Part shown: positions 1-10,554 of the stretch, piece by piece
How the letters are laid out: each line of letters begins with the position of its first letter
Numbering within the stretch: position 1 is the first letter of the stretch
NCBI RefSeq assembly: GCF_001039355.2
Contig: NW_019775758.1
Coordinates: forward strand, 823,567-869,122
Reading direction: 5' to 3'
DNA: 45,556 bases
Source: Lingula anatina
Taxonomy: Eukaryota; Brachiopoda; Lingulata; Lingulida; Lingulidae
Program-made: the position numbers and the translations under genes
Notes under the pieces: generated by a model
The model's input: the letters and a program-made list of their open reading frames with translations, nothing else
The model's database searches: none
What the model was told of the DNA's origin: nothing

Positions 1-798
1 TGTACGTATTGTATAACATAATGTAGCATATCTTAAACGTAAGTTTTCATATTTTCAACATTTTCGTACATATTTTCCCCACAAAACAAGATGGCTTGCT
101 CGCACTCTCTGAACCCAAGAATTTTATTCAAGTTGTAGATGGGGTATGTGTCTGTCTGATGGCCATTTAATTTATCATCAAAAATGTTTCTTACCCATTC
201 CTGATTCTTAATGCCACATTACTCTCCCTGGTGTATTTACATTAATTAGATAATTGAGGCACTCACAGCGCGTAAGTTTCATCAAAAAGACACCACTGCT
301 GACGCCCAAGCCATCATAGCGGCCACAACACACACTTTCATATCAAAACAATTACAATTAAGAACCAATTAGATTTATGTGCTGCTCTACCCATAACAAT
401 TTAAATGCAAAGTCCGCTATAACGATATAATTAGCGTTAAACAAAACCATTCCAAAGATTGAACTGCATGCATGAGGCATTTTTACCAAGGGGTGGGATC
501 AAAATGAAATTGTTAGATTTTAAAAAGAAGGATGGATTCAGATTTATAAATTGAAGTTTTTTAAAGGGGTCAAAGATTGGCCACAAAATGTGTGCGTGGT
601 TTTCCTCCTGCACGTGGTTTTTCCCCGTATATCACGCTGCCGTTATTAAGCAAGAGAAGCATTTCAAGGCTTTGGGCCTCTCCTGTGACAAAGGGCCTAC
701 TATCATTTAAATTTTAGACACCATATACCCCAGTGCAAAATTGATGGTGCACTGCAATAAAAATAAAAATAAATAAAGATAAAAACACAATACTTCAA

Positions 799-803
799 CT
801 ACA

Positions 804-845
<42 letters not shown>

Positions 846-849
846 CATC

Positions 850-914
<65 letters not shown>

Positions 915-915
915 T
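799..915. repeat. Compound trinucleotide microsatellite (ACT)n/(TAA)n
   Basis: A run of ACT triplets at about 801-842 is followed by TAA triplets at about 851-914. Translating it in reverse gives poly-Ile/poly-Ser, which is an artefact and not a protein. Confidence 0.95.
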
Positions 916-1450
916 GTATAGCAGTTAGCTGCCTGTTTGATTGATAAATAAGGACACAATGTGTAGGGCTGACAAGTATTATTCAACATACAAAGTATTT
1001 TTAAAAATATTATTGCACATTGAAGTAAACTCCATACCAAAAGAAAAATCGCAACCCAGCTTTCAATGAGAGAAATTGTATAATTTGCATAATTTGCAGA
1101 GATCATTGGAATTGGCTGTTGCATGAGAGATCAAAGCAACATAATTTTCAATCAGCTAAAGTACCAGCCAGTAGTTTCTAGGAAGGTGTCTACCCCAAAC
1201 GTAGCTATCCTAATGTCTACATTTAGACTTTTATTAAAGGGATATTTTATTAAAGGGATAGCAACTCTTCGTACGAGATCTATATTTCACAGTAAAAACG
1301 TTGTTAACAACTCACAGAAATATAATATATTCCATTTTACCACAAATCGGCAGTTAAAGCATTTATTCTGAAATATGTGATTGCCATCAGACCATGTGAC
1401 CTCCAAAGATGGCTATACAATGTAATAATATCTTAAGAGATTATAACATC

Positions 1451-1473
1451 AAAAAAAAAAAAAAAAAAAAAAA
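1451..1473. repeat. Poly-A tract (A23)
   Basis: This is a run of 23 A. It could be the tail of an old retroposed insertion, but no element or target duplication could be recognised next to it. Confidence 0.8.
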
Positions 1474-1718
1474 TTAGAAAAAAAGGGACTAACATTGAAT
1501 GTAGAAATGGATTCATTAACCATTGGTAAGTATGGAAATTTGTTGTTCACTCCAGGAAAATTCATTTTTTTGGCCAAAATGAACAGTTGTTATCCCTTTT
1601 ATGCGTGCTTCCCTAGTACTCCCTGCAGAGAACGTTTTGAGTCTTTCCCTGCCCAAGATATTTACTTGGCACAGTATTCAATACGGGACATTTTGGGTGT
1701 TGACCTCCAGAAAACTGA

Positions 1719-1726
1719 TATAAATA
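1719..1726 (+). promoter_or_regulatory. Putative TATA box of protease gene 1 with 5'UTR exon downstream
   Basis: TATAAATA lies at this position. A good donor (CAAAG then GTGAGT) follows at 1847/1848, and an acceptor (ttatttccag) ends at 2433, 28 bases before the gene 1 ATG. This predicts a non-coding first exon from about 1750 to 1847 and a 5'UTR intron 1848-2433. Gene 3 has the same arrangement (TATAAAT at 29958, aligned donor at 30069, acceptor just before its ATG), which is the main support. The transcription start is inferred from the usual distance to the TATA box. Confidence 0.5.
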
Positions 1727-2461
1727 AGGGCGAACAAATTCCTTTGGTCCAAATCTGTTTAAAATCTCCAGGAGAGCAGCGGTCAATTCGTTTGATACCC
1801 ACCAATTTGCTCTAAGATAAGGTGTGCAGTGAAAGTATATTTCAAAGGTGAGTATATAATCTTGTGTTTTATTTGGCTTAATATTCAACCATAATATAAT
1901 AATAAAACTGCAACCAAAGGCATACAAATATAATGAAATGGTAAAGAACATAGGAAATTTGTTAAAAATTTTTGTATCAAATCTATATTCCAAAAATTAA
2001 AAGTACGTACTCCACTTAAAAATGTGTTATTCATCGTGAGGTTAGTTACTTTCAGCTGTATGCATATATTTCTCATTTCTAAATAATCGCTCAGTTTTAA
2101 AAGAATCAAGATACATTTACACCCCAAGCGTCTCCCTGGTACCGGTATGTCAGAAAAAAATATTGACATTTTATTTGTTTTTTTTTTAAGTTTTTTTTAG
2201 CTGACTTTCCTGTAGTGAAGGGCACATGCCCCCACCCAGGTACGGGATCTGGAGTAATAAAAAGACGTGTAGAGTCCATGGTTTAATGTGTCAGTGTGCA
2301 TTAAAAAATAATAGAAATAAAAATAAATAATTAAACATGACTTTAGGGCATTTTCTAACGCGTATTAAATAACTTTTAGTAATTTTTTAATAACTTTTGG
2401 GATATTACATTCGCTTTCTTATGTTATTTCCAGAATATTGGAACTTTGCAACCAAGACAGC

Positions 2462-4962
2462 ATGTACGGAAGAGTTCCTCTTGCGCTGTTGCTACTGGCA
2501 ACCACAGCCAGTGCTGTACCCTGGTGGTATGCCGACATGAAGCCTCCAATAGAAAGTCCCACCAACCAAGCTAGCAACCCGGGAGCTCAACCTAGCAACA
2601 ACAACAACAATAACAAAGGATATGGCTTCTTCTTGTACAACCCTAACAACAACAACAACAACAATAACAACAACAACAACAATAATAACAACAACGACAA
2701 CAGCAACAACAACAACAACAATAAATACAACAATAACAATAATAACAACAATAACAATCAATCACCTGACATCAGTGGAGCTTCGGTGATCAATGTGCCA
2801 TTGAACAGTGCGCGCCGCGGGGGGTCTAAATCAGGTATGGTATTCTTTTAAAAAGTTCATATTCTTTTTTCGACAAATTTTGCACATTTTTTTTTATTTT
2901 ACCGTTATAATTTTCGACTGTTGCTTGATAATCTTAAGAAGTATTAGTTTGTTTTGATTTTTAAATCGCCACTTTTTCTTTCCGTTGTCTCTGAATCCAG
3001 ATTTGGAATACATTTCCTAAAAATACGTATTCGGCTGGAGGACACGGCCTCTTTTTAAGTTTCACTAAAAGGAAATTTGCACACAGGTATACAGCAATAA
3101 CGAGGGTGCAGAGAGGAGAATAACATTGACTAGTAACATATTGGTAGTCTCCATTTCTTGGATCAGGCCTGGCTCCATTCCTTAAGCAATTCTTAAAAAG
3201 AGAAAAAGATTTAAGACAAGCAGAGATTCTTCATGTTTCAAAAATTCTGTTTCAAAAGTCTGCGACATTAAACCGAACCCACGACGAGTGTCAGCAAAAT
3301 TGAAACTGCACCAGTAATATCTATTAATGCCTTGTTTTTGTTTTTTCCACTATATCTCTTCATATACAACATTGGTCAAAAAGGCTGTCCCACCCCCATT
3401 TCCATGTACTTTTATTTATTACTGTACTGTTATTACTGTTGTATACCACAGTGTCCCGAAGAGCCAGTGGAGTACAGTAATATTTTTTATAATGTATTAC
3501 AACTGATTTGAAATATTTTCTCAATTTTTAGGGAAATTCATCGTCACGTTCCAGTCACATGTCAGTCCATTTAACGGTAAGGCACATAAAATCACCCTAC
3601 TGCGGTAATAGAAATTTCCAGTAACAGCCTAATGTTAGATAGAGGTCACTGGAAATTCAACTCTTGTCAGCTTACTTCTGTCATTTCAAACAACACCCTC
3701 ACCCTGTTAGCAGGGTTAAGATTGGGGTGTTTTCTAAACCTGACCGTGTCCAAAATGGCCTTAATGGTTTGAGATTCGTGAAAGTAATATATCTAAGTAT
3801 CCGTCCGTCTGTCCACACATCTATCTATCTATCTATTTTATTCATGTTTAACGTCAAACAAATCCTCTTTTGATTGTAAAATCAACCGGTCAACCAGAAC
3901 CTACATGTAGTATTACATTAATATTTTTCACCTTGCCAAGCAAGAAAAAGAATAAATTATAACAAAAATCAAACGAAATAACTATAAATTTAAAAAATCG
4001 CACTAGCACTCGTACTTATATAATAATAGCGTTGATTCATTTGGATTTACTTTAATCGTGTTAATTTGCAATTATTGAAGTCGGTACCATTTAACTTAAG
4101 AGCATCATTACTATAGTTATTCTATTGCCATTTATTCATTTAATCGGCGGATAAGATATATATCCTTTTTTTCTGTGATTTTCAGCGCGTTATTCCATTG
4201 GCTTCAATAAAGTGAAAAAATTGCTGTCATTTAATCGTCGCGGACTTGTTGCTATAGTGGATGGGATGGACCAAAGGTGAGTTTCAGTTTCTGACGTGGC
4301 TGACAATCCGCAAGATTGCATTAATACATAACTTGGACCTAAATATCTCTTATTATGTCCATGTACGTAACCATGTAGTTTTTCTTTGCGCTCTCGTGTG
4401 TGCTGGTGAGCCGCGAGTACGTGCGTGTGTGTATTCAGGTCTTTATGTTATTTTTTTGCCGTGTTTGTCGTTAGAGTGTATTGGTGCGTGTGTTTGTGTG
4501 TTGTGTTGTGTTCTGTGTGTGCGTGCATGTGTACATATATGTGTGAGTGTATGTGTGTGTGTGTTCGATTCCATATGTAACTGTATGTTGATACTTGGTA
4601 GCATCAAGTCCAAGTAACAATAACTGTAGCTGTGACTACCTAAGAGTCAGGTTGTATGCTAGAAAGTGGAATAAATTACCTGTGGACTTGAGAAGCATTA
4701 ACTCAGTGGAGTATTTTAAAAAAGCTTTAAAAACATACCTTTTTCACAAATTTTATTAAAGAACATTTTATAACTCGGAAACATTAACTGGACATCATTA
4801 TCTTAACTCAGACTCTTAGGTCATAATTTTATTAATTCAATTCATCTTAACTTTGTTTTTAGTTTTTAGTTTGTAAAGTGACTTTATTTATTTTTTTATT
4901 TTATGGATTTTAGATTTTAAAATTAAATAATTAAATATAAATTTTAAATAAATAAATAAATA

Positions 4963-5005
<43 letters not shown>

Positions 5006-7738
5006 AATCCACTTCTGCTGTCATGCCTTTAAAGCCACATTTTCCTTCCCGCTTTTAGTACCGCGCAGGCGCTAAGGCAGCGACCGGACGTCCGGTCAGT
5101 GAGAGAGGACATAGAAGTCCATGCCACACAGTGCTTAAACCATCCAGCATATTACAGAGACAGATGGGTAAGGTTTCACCATTGTAATAGAGTAAATTAA
5201 CACTAATATACTGTACTTAACAGGACATGCATAATTTCCTTTAATAATAATAAATAATAATAAATTTATTTTGAGTCTAAAATCCATTTCAACATGTTCA
5301 GAAGACTTTACATATACATAAAATAATTACTTAAGAAATCAATTATTGGGAATAGATAGATATAAAATTACAGAGCTTAACGACAAAAAAAAAATTAAGA
5401 TTATTTTAGATAAAACATACTGATTCTCATATAAAAAGCATTTACACTACATAACTAAAATATGTTTGTTAAGAAAAAATAATCAATTCAAGGTAAAAAA
5501 AAAACAGCCTTATTTGCACACAGAAAAAAATTATACAAATTATTAAAATTTATTAAGATTATAAAAATTATTAAAATTTTCTTTTAGTGCACAAATGCAA
5601 TTACTATAAAATTTGTAAAATCAATTTAAAAGTCGGATAGTCAAAAAATTTCCTGAATAGGTATGTCTTCAATTCTTTTTTAAAATGCTTGGTAGACTCA
5701 ATTGATCGGATTTCCAGTGGTAATAAATTCCATTCCTTTAGACCTGCTGATTTAAAAGAAATGTCACCATAAGTTTTTAGGCGCATTTTTACCGGCTTAA
5801 GTAACAATTTGTCTGCAGACCGCAGGTTTCTTGCTGGAACATAGTGAGTGACTAATTCACTTAAGTAGATCGGTGCAACTTTATAAAAAGCATCATGAAC
5901 AAAAAATAGAAATTTAAATAAAATCGTGGCTTGCAGAGGTAGCCAATGTAACTCTTTTAAAACTGGGATGATATGTTTACTCATGGATGTACGAGTTAAT
6001 AATCTAGCTGAGATGTTCTGAATACGCTGCAGTCTTTTAATCTGGTTTTTTGGACAACCATATAAAATAGAATTACAGTAATCCAACCTAGATGTTACTA
6101 AAGAATTTGTAACTGTAGCTGCAGCAGAGTCAGATAGGTGATTGCGAATTGCGCCTATATTCCTAATGTTATATACCGCTGACTTGCATATGCCAGCAAT
6201 TTGCTTATTCATAGAAAGTGTTCTATCTAAAAAAACACCAAGATTCTTAGCATGGGGCATTGGCTTTATGATACTGGATCCAATTTTGAGTTCAATTTTT
6301 TCTAATATTTTGTGGTTATGAGGTTGGGTTACAACTAAAAGTTCAGATTTCCCATCATTGATTTTCAGCTTATTTCTTATCAACCGCCCTCGTAGATCAC
6401 GTACTGCACGTTTCCATCTATCTTTTTTTGTTTGGCATTTTAATATTAAAAACACTTTTTACTTCAGGGTCTTGACAGTCTTGACGGGGTGGCAAACGAC
6501 GACCAATTTCGTATTGATGGTGACGGATCTGGTGTAGATGTTTACGTTTTGGATACAGGTCAGTATGACACAGCTTGGGGAAGGGGAGGGAGGGTGAGAG
6601 ATCGGTTGAACCCCCCTGGCTATATAATAGGCTATTGGCTTTGAAACATACTATTTTTTAGTGAATGCACTGAAAAGTGAAGCTTTTAATAACAGATTTG
6701 TTCTTGTTTCTAGCAAAACATCATCGAGCTTGTTGTATTTACCCAGAAGGTATTAGTTCTTTAGCATTCTTTAATGTAAGAAAAATAGAACAATATGAAA
6801 AATGTTAGATCTCCAAATGTGGACGCTTGTTTGCAAAGGTTAAATAGAGATATGGATAGAAAAAACACGCAGACAAATATACTGACAGACGGACAGACAG
6901 ACGTGTGAAAAGCTCAGAATCAAGACCAGTTTTTCTTCACAAGGTATAAGGCGTGGACACATCGCCTTTGATGGTTACCACAGCCCGAGCACAGACCGAG
7001 TGGACTCCCTTCACTTCGACAGCTACGGCGGGGACGGGTCAGACGACAACTATCACGGAACGATGGTGGCCGGATTTGTAGGCGCAAATATCTGGGGAGT
7101 AGCGAAGGAAGCTACACTTATACCAGTAAGCTGAGCCACCGCTATTTCTGTTGTACTGTTTGGGTCCACGCAATCCAAAATGGCAGTCAAACTACGGTCT
7201 TCAGTGTTTCAGATTTTTTTTCGCTACTCAGTTTATGGATGTCATTATGAAATCCTTTATGGCTGATGTTAGAAAAAGTTTTCAAATGTATATCAGTCAA
7301 TCTATTTTAACTGCATTATAAAAAGTGAATGATAAATAATAATGAAAAAATATTTCAATGTGGACTTGAAAAAGTTTCAAAGACGTTGGTTAGATTCTTG
7401 TATGGACGCACAAAGACCTAAATGAGGTGCAAAATCAAACCGTAAAATATTTCCAGGTAAAGGTTCTCAATCGATATGGCAGCGGCTACATGTCAGACAT
7501 ATTAGCCGGGCTAAATTGGATTCTCGAGCAAGTAGGGCCTACGGGGAGAAATCGCCCCTCGGTCATCAACATGTCTTTAGGAGCGTCAAACCCGGGTCCC
7601 AGTTATTTTGATGGTCCTATAGACGCTCTACGAGACATGGGTGTCCTCACAGTGGTGGCAGCGGGGAACGAGGGGGTAGACGCTTGCTTAAGCGATCCGG
7701 CTAAGGTGCCCTCCGCCATAACCGTCGGTAAGTTCTTT

Positions 7739-7800
<62 letters not shown>

Positions 7801-8657
7801 CATTGCATGTAGCACTGACAATGCATAATACGCAGTATATCCTAGCCGCCTTATTCAAAAAGAATAGTTCAGAATATTCGAAACTTTGATAATACAATTA
7901 AAACATTACTTAAAGTAAAATACATTTATGATGACACTACGGCGCCCCGTAGCGTTCAACAACTTTTTTTTTTTGGATAATTTAAAACCAGTCTTACTAC
8001 TTTTCCACCTTCTTCCTTCGCAGGCGCAGTGGACAAATACAATCACCTAGCCTCGTTTTCGAACACTGGATCCTGTCTCGACATCTTCGCCCCGGGGGTG
8101 TTGGTGGGGGGTCCAAACTACGCACGTCCAGACACTGAGTTAATGTCTTATATATATGTGAGTTTAATCATGAAATAAAGACTCTCATTTTTTACTAACT
8201 CCAGTTTATCTGTAGAAATTTCCATAAGGATTAGGAAAGAAGAGGGTTTCTCTGGAATGTCAGTTTCTCTGTATGGACTTTCAGTTTGTCACATATCTTA
8301 AGAAAAATTTCAATGATTGATTTCAAGAGTATATTTTGATAATACTACTCTTTCTGTATGCTCTGTAGTTAACTCTCCCAATTGGTTTTGTATATTCCCA
8401 TTTATTCCCCATTACCACATACATGTGTATATAATATACCACACGTAACCGTTCTGTTCCAGGGATCAGGGACGTCATACTCTGCACCACTTGTTGCTGG
8501 AGTCATAGCCGCCTATATTTCAACGCTGTCTTCCACGCCTTTCACTGCGGCGTTTGCAAATGATGTAGAGGGTTATATCCTAACCAACGCCGCTCCTCTA
8601 CTACAGGGCGGGTCACCTTCCTATACTAATATGCTGCTTCGTACTCTCTGTACATAG
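2462..8657 (+). CDS. Protease gene 1: secreted subtilase (S8, proteinase K-like) with poly-Asn prodomain
   Basis: Nine coding exons are read by eye: 2462-2834, 3532-3576, 4186-4276, 5059-5167, 6468-6558, 6944-7125, 7457-7727, 8024-8157 and 8463-8657. All introns are GT-AG and the frame is open for 496 aa. Residues 1-18 are a signal peptide (ALLLLATTASA, likely cut before V19). Residues 46-99 are Asn-rich, interrupted by GYGFFLYNP (53-61). GASVINVPLNSARRGG follows, then an I9-like prodomain starting at GKFIVTF (about 125-195). The catalytic domain begins near W206-G207-L208. It has Asp235 (VYVLDTG), His274 (YHGTMVAG), oxyanion Asn368 (VAAGN) and Ser437 (GTSYSAP). Cys374 and Cys405 match the disulfide pair of aqualysin-type subtilases. 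One oddity is that the usual PHVAG after the Ser reads PLVAG. The family cleaves proteins outside the cell after removal of the prodomain; a digestive or defensive role is not shown. The ATG is preferred because it directly precedes the signal peptide and is conserved in all three copies. Confidence 0.9.
4420..4565. repeat. GT-rich low-complexity tract in intron 3 of gene 1
   Basis: Imperfect TG/TGTG repeats fill this part of the intron just after exon 3. Intron 3 of gene 3 has a similar, stronger GT tract at 32980-33140, so the tract may predate the duplication. Confidence 0.7.
4627..5003 (+). mobile_element. 5'-truncated non-LTR retrotransposon 3' end (CR1/L2-like) with (ATT)n tail
   Basis: The + strand encodes a short C-terminal reverse transcriptase tail ending at 4757-4759. 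It reads ARKWNKLPVDLRSINSVEYF and continues with KKALKTYLFHKFY. This resembles the end of the longer minus-strand copy at 5604-6455 (WNLLPLEIRSIES, FKKELKTYLFRKFF). An AT-rich 3'UTR and an ATT microsatellite tail (4963-5003) follow, as is typical of CR1/L2-type 3' ends. It sits in intron 3 of protease gene 1, just before exon 4. No function remains. Confidence 0.75.
5241..6458 (-). mobile_element. 5'-truncated non-LTR retrotransposon with 283-aa reverse transcriptase C-terminal fragment
   Basis: The - strand reading frame at 5604-6455 keeps the region after the polymerase core: KSELLVV, HAKNLGVFLDRTLSM, TNSLVTSRLDYCNSILYG, RLQRIQNISARLL, LHWLPLQATILFKFL and WNLLPLEIRS. These are hallmarks of CR1/L2/Jockey-like ORF2 C-termini. 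The polymerase motifs are absent, so the copy is 5'-truncated and dead. The 3' end is a TTATTA-type tail at about 5242-5262. The whole insertion lies in intron 4 of protease gene 1, and its 5' end is only about 10-25 bases from the acceptor of exon 5 at 6468. Its tail points towards the tail of the + strand copy at 5003, with exon 4 between them. Confidence 0.85.
7740..7798. repeat. (TA)n microsatellite beside the exon 7 donor of gene 1
   Basis: About 29 TA units begin 12 bases after the exon 7/intron 7 boundary at 7727. This is a self-complementary tract that could extrude as a hairpin. Genes 2 and 3 lack it at the same place. Confidence 0.95.
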
Positions 8658-10215
8658 ACGGTACAGCGGTATTGCTGAATGGGCTTTTTTACTTGTTTTT
8701 TTATTTGTTTGTTTGTATTTTACTCGCTGTTCATAGAGTGGAAAATCTCCTCGTACATAATGTATTATAACGGTGAATGTAACAGAGTGGTTCACAGAAA
8801 ACTCCATATATTACTTTCCATCTCATTTTAAAATTGATCGTTGTTTACTGGACCACCCTCTCATTACAGTTTTACAATGTCTCTTCTGACAGTAATTACA
8901 CGTAGCTTGTAAAAATATGCTATTGCGATGCAACTTTGTACAATTCAGCAGACTGTAAATTTTTTTGTTTGCATTTAGCGCTCAAAACCTTAATGGTGGC
9001 CGCTCATTTGCAAAGGAGAGACCTTAGCAAACCTGTGCGGTGTGGCATCCTTTAATCGCGTTGTTTGCTTTTACTTTCCATTCGGCAGTTTTATATCACC
9101 TATGAGTTCAATAAGTGAAATCCAAGTCTTTGACTGACAAATTTGAACTTTTTTATTTTAGTTTTATTTCTGCTATTTATTCACGTATATTGCATGTAAA
9201 TAAACACTTTCCCCATGCTTTCTGGCGCCTCTGAGTTCTGATGCTTTGATGTATGAACTAATTCTATGTAAGAATAAAGAAATGATTGATACATTATTTG
9301 TATTTAAATTTTCTGACACGTTTCAAAGGGTTAGAGACCATTGACGAGCAGCATATTAATGGCCTTCAAGACCTGAAGCCAGTGGCACTAAATAACAGGC
9401 CCCACTTTCACAAAAAAAGTCAGTTCCCTGGCGCTTAGTTGAGTAGGATTTCCATGAGAGTGCTGTTTCAGTGTTCCTGATAGGGTAAGATGTGCCCATG
9501 TGACCATGTAACCTTGGTAAATAAGTTATTTAGCCAAGGAACCGGACTAAAGCCAGTGCCACAAAATAGCTTTAGGTCGAAAACATGTTTTATCTTTCTG
9601 ACCACCTTGGTGTGATATTAATCAGTCGTAACTCAATTAAATAAATAACGTGTCTGTTTTATAACAGGAGGAATGTTTTTTTTTTTTTTTTGATAGTTGC
9701 TTCCACCTTATTTCACTTTATGACTTACATGTGTTACATCACACACATTAAATACAATACAGTTGGTACGTGTTTGTTGTTTGTCATGGTGATTCAGTCT
9801 AGGCAAAATCTCGAGCATGGAATAATCTCAGACACTGTCTGTAGTCGTGTGTCATTTTTGGGTATTACTGAAGGATGTCATGCATGCCTTCTACTTCTAT
9901 GGCCGGACATAACCTTGCCCAGGTCTATGTGCATTAATAAAGTGATCGATATGCCTTCAAAGCGTGTAAGGTCTATCAAAAAGATATCCTTACGTCCCAG
10001 CCATCTTAGAGGCCACAACAAACACTTCTGAGGTCTGATATGTAGAAATGTGTATGCTGACTTGCAATTCAGTAGGAAAACGCAGACATTTCCGTAGGAG
10101 TACTGCCCTAATTTCAGTAATTAGTCTTCTTTAGTCGGTTTGGACATGCATGTTATGACTTATGTGCATATTGGTCAACATCCTTAGTGCCGTTATGGCC
10201 AATGAAATCACAAAA
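8658..10215. other. 3' flank of protease gene 1; intergenic, partly paralogous to other flanks
   Basis: Candidate polyadenylation signals AATAAA occur at 9199-9204 and 9273-9278. From about 9540 to 10030 the sequence matches, with divergence, the stretch 28800-29165 upstream of gene 3 and 240-345 upstream of gene 1. Shared blocks include 'gtctgttttataac', 'gggtattactgaagga' and 'ggccacaaca'. This is the junction between neighbouring units of the array. Homology stops near 10030, where the accessory DNA starts. The open frame at 9690-10031 has no recognisable domain. Confidence 0.55.
9199..9204 (+). promoter_or_regulatory. Candidate polyadenylation signal for protease gene 1
   Basis: AATAAA lies 542 bases after the stop codon, with a second one at 9273-9278. 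Which is used cannot be told from sequence alone. Confidence 0.4.
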
Positions 10216-10223
10216 TATGAAAT

Positions 10224-10292
10224 TCAATCTCTCTCTCTCTCTCTCTCCGTTTCTCTCTCCCTCTCTCTCTCTTTCTCCCTTTCACACACACG

Positions 10293-10375
<83 letters not shown>

Positions 10376-10421
10376 CACACTCTCTCTTTCTGTCTGTCTC
10401 TCAAACACACACACATGCACA

Positions 10422-10474
<53 letters not shown>

Positions 10475-10512
10475 ACACACCCTCTCTCTCTCTCTCTCTC
10501 TCTCATTCTCTC

Positions 10513-10552
<40 letters not shown>
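10224..10552. repeat. (CT)n/(CA)n microsatellite block
   Basis: Alternating blocks of CT and CA dinucleotides run for about 330 bases. The poly-Leu/Ser/His/Thr frames read through them are artefacts. The block marks the left border of duplication copy A. Confidence 0.95.

Positions 10553-10554
<2 letters not shown>

Larger units (their letters stand above)
1..1718. other. 5' flank of protease gene 1, paralogous to the 5' flank of gene 3
   Basis: No gene is supported here. Blocks of this stretch are collinear with the flank of gene 3. About 340-620 matches 29150-29450, sharing the 'ctgctctacccataac' block and 'tgtgtgcgtggtttt'. About 1105-1215 matches 29745-29850, sharing 'tcattggaattggctgtt'. 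The stretch therefore belongs to the duplicated unit that carries the proteases. The short open frames at 1123-1371 and 1495-1815 show no recognisable domain, and the second runs across the putative TATA box. The homology is read by eye and the block edges are approximate. Confidence 0.6.

Noticed and set aside
795-1124. Open frame of poly-Ile/poly-Ser on the minus strand
   Set aside because: It is the translation of a TAA/ACT microsatellite with no domain.
1495-1815. 106-aa frame upstream of gene 1
   Set aside because: No domain, overlaps the putative TATA box, and is not kept in the paralogous flank of gene 3.
2438-2461. Upstream extension of gene 1 from a TTG
   Set aside because: Non-ATG start, and these bases follow directly on a splice acceptor; the conserved ATG at 2462 begins the signal peptide. 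The same reasoning excludes 20685 for gene 2.
2492-2761. Minus-strand Val/Ile-rich frame opposite exon 1 of gene 1
   Set aside because: It is the antisense of the AAC/AAT poly-Asn codons; 30826-31080 is the same in gene 3.
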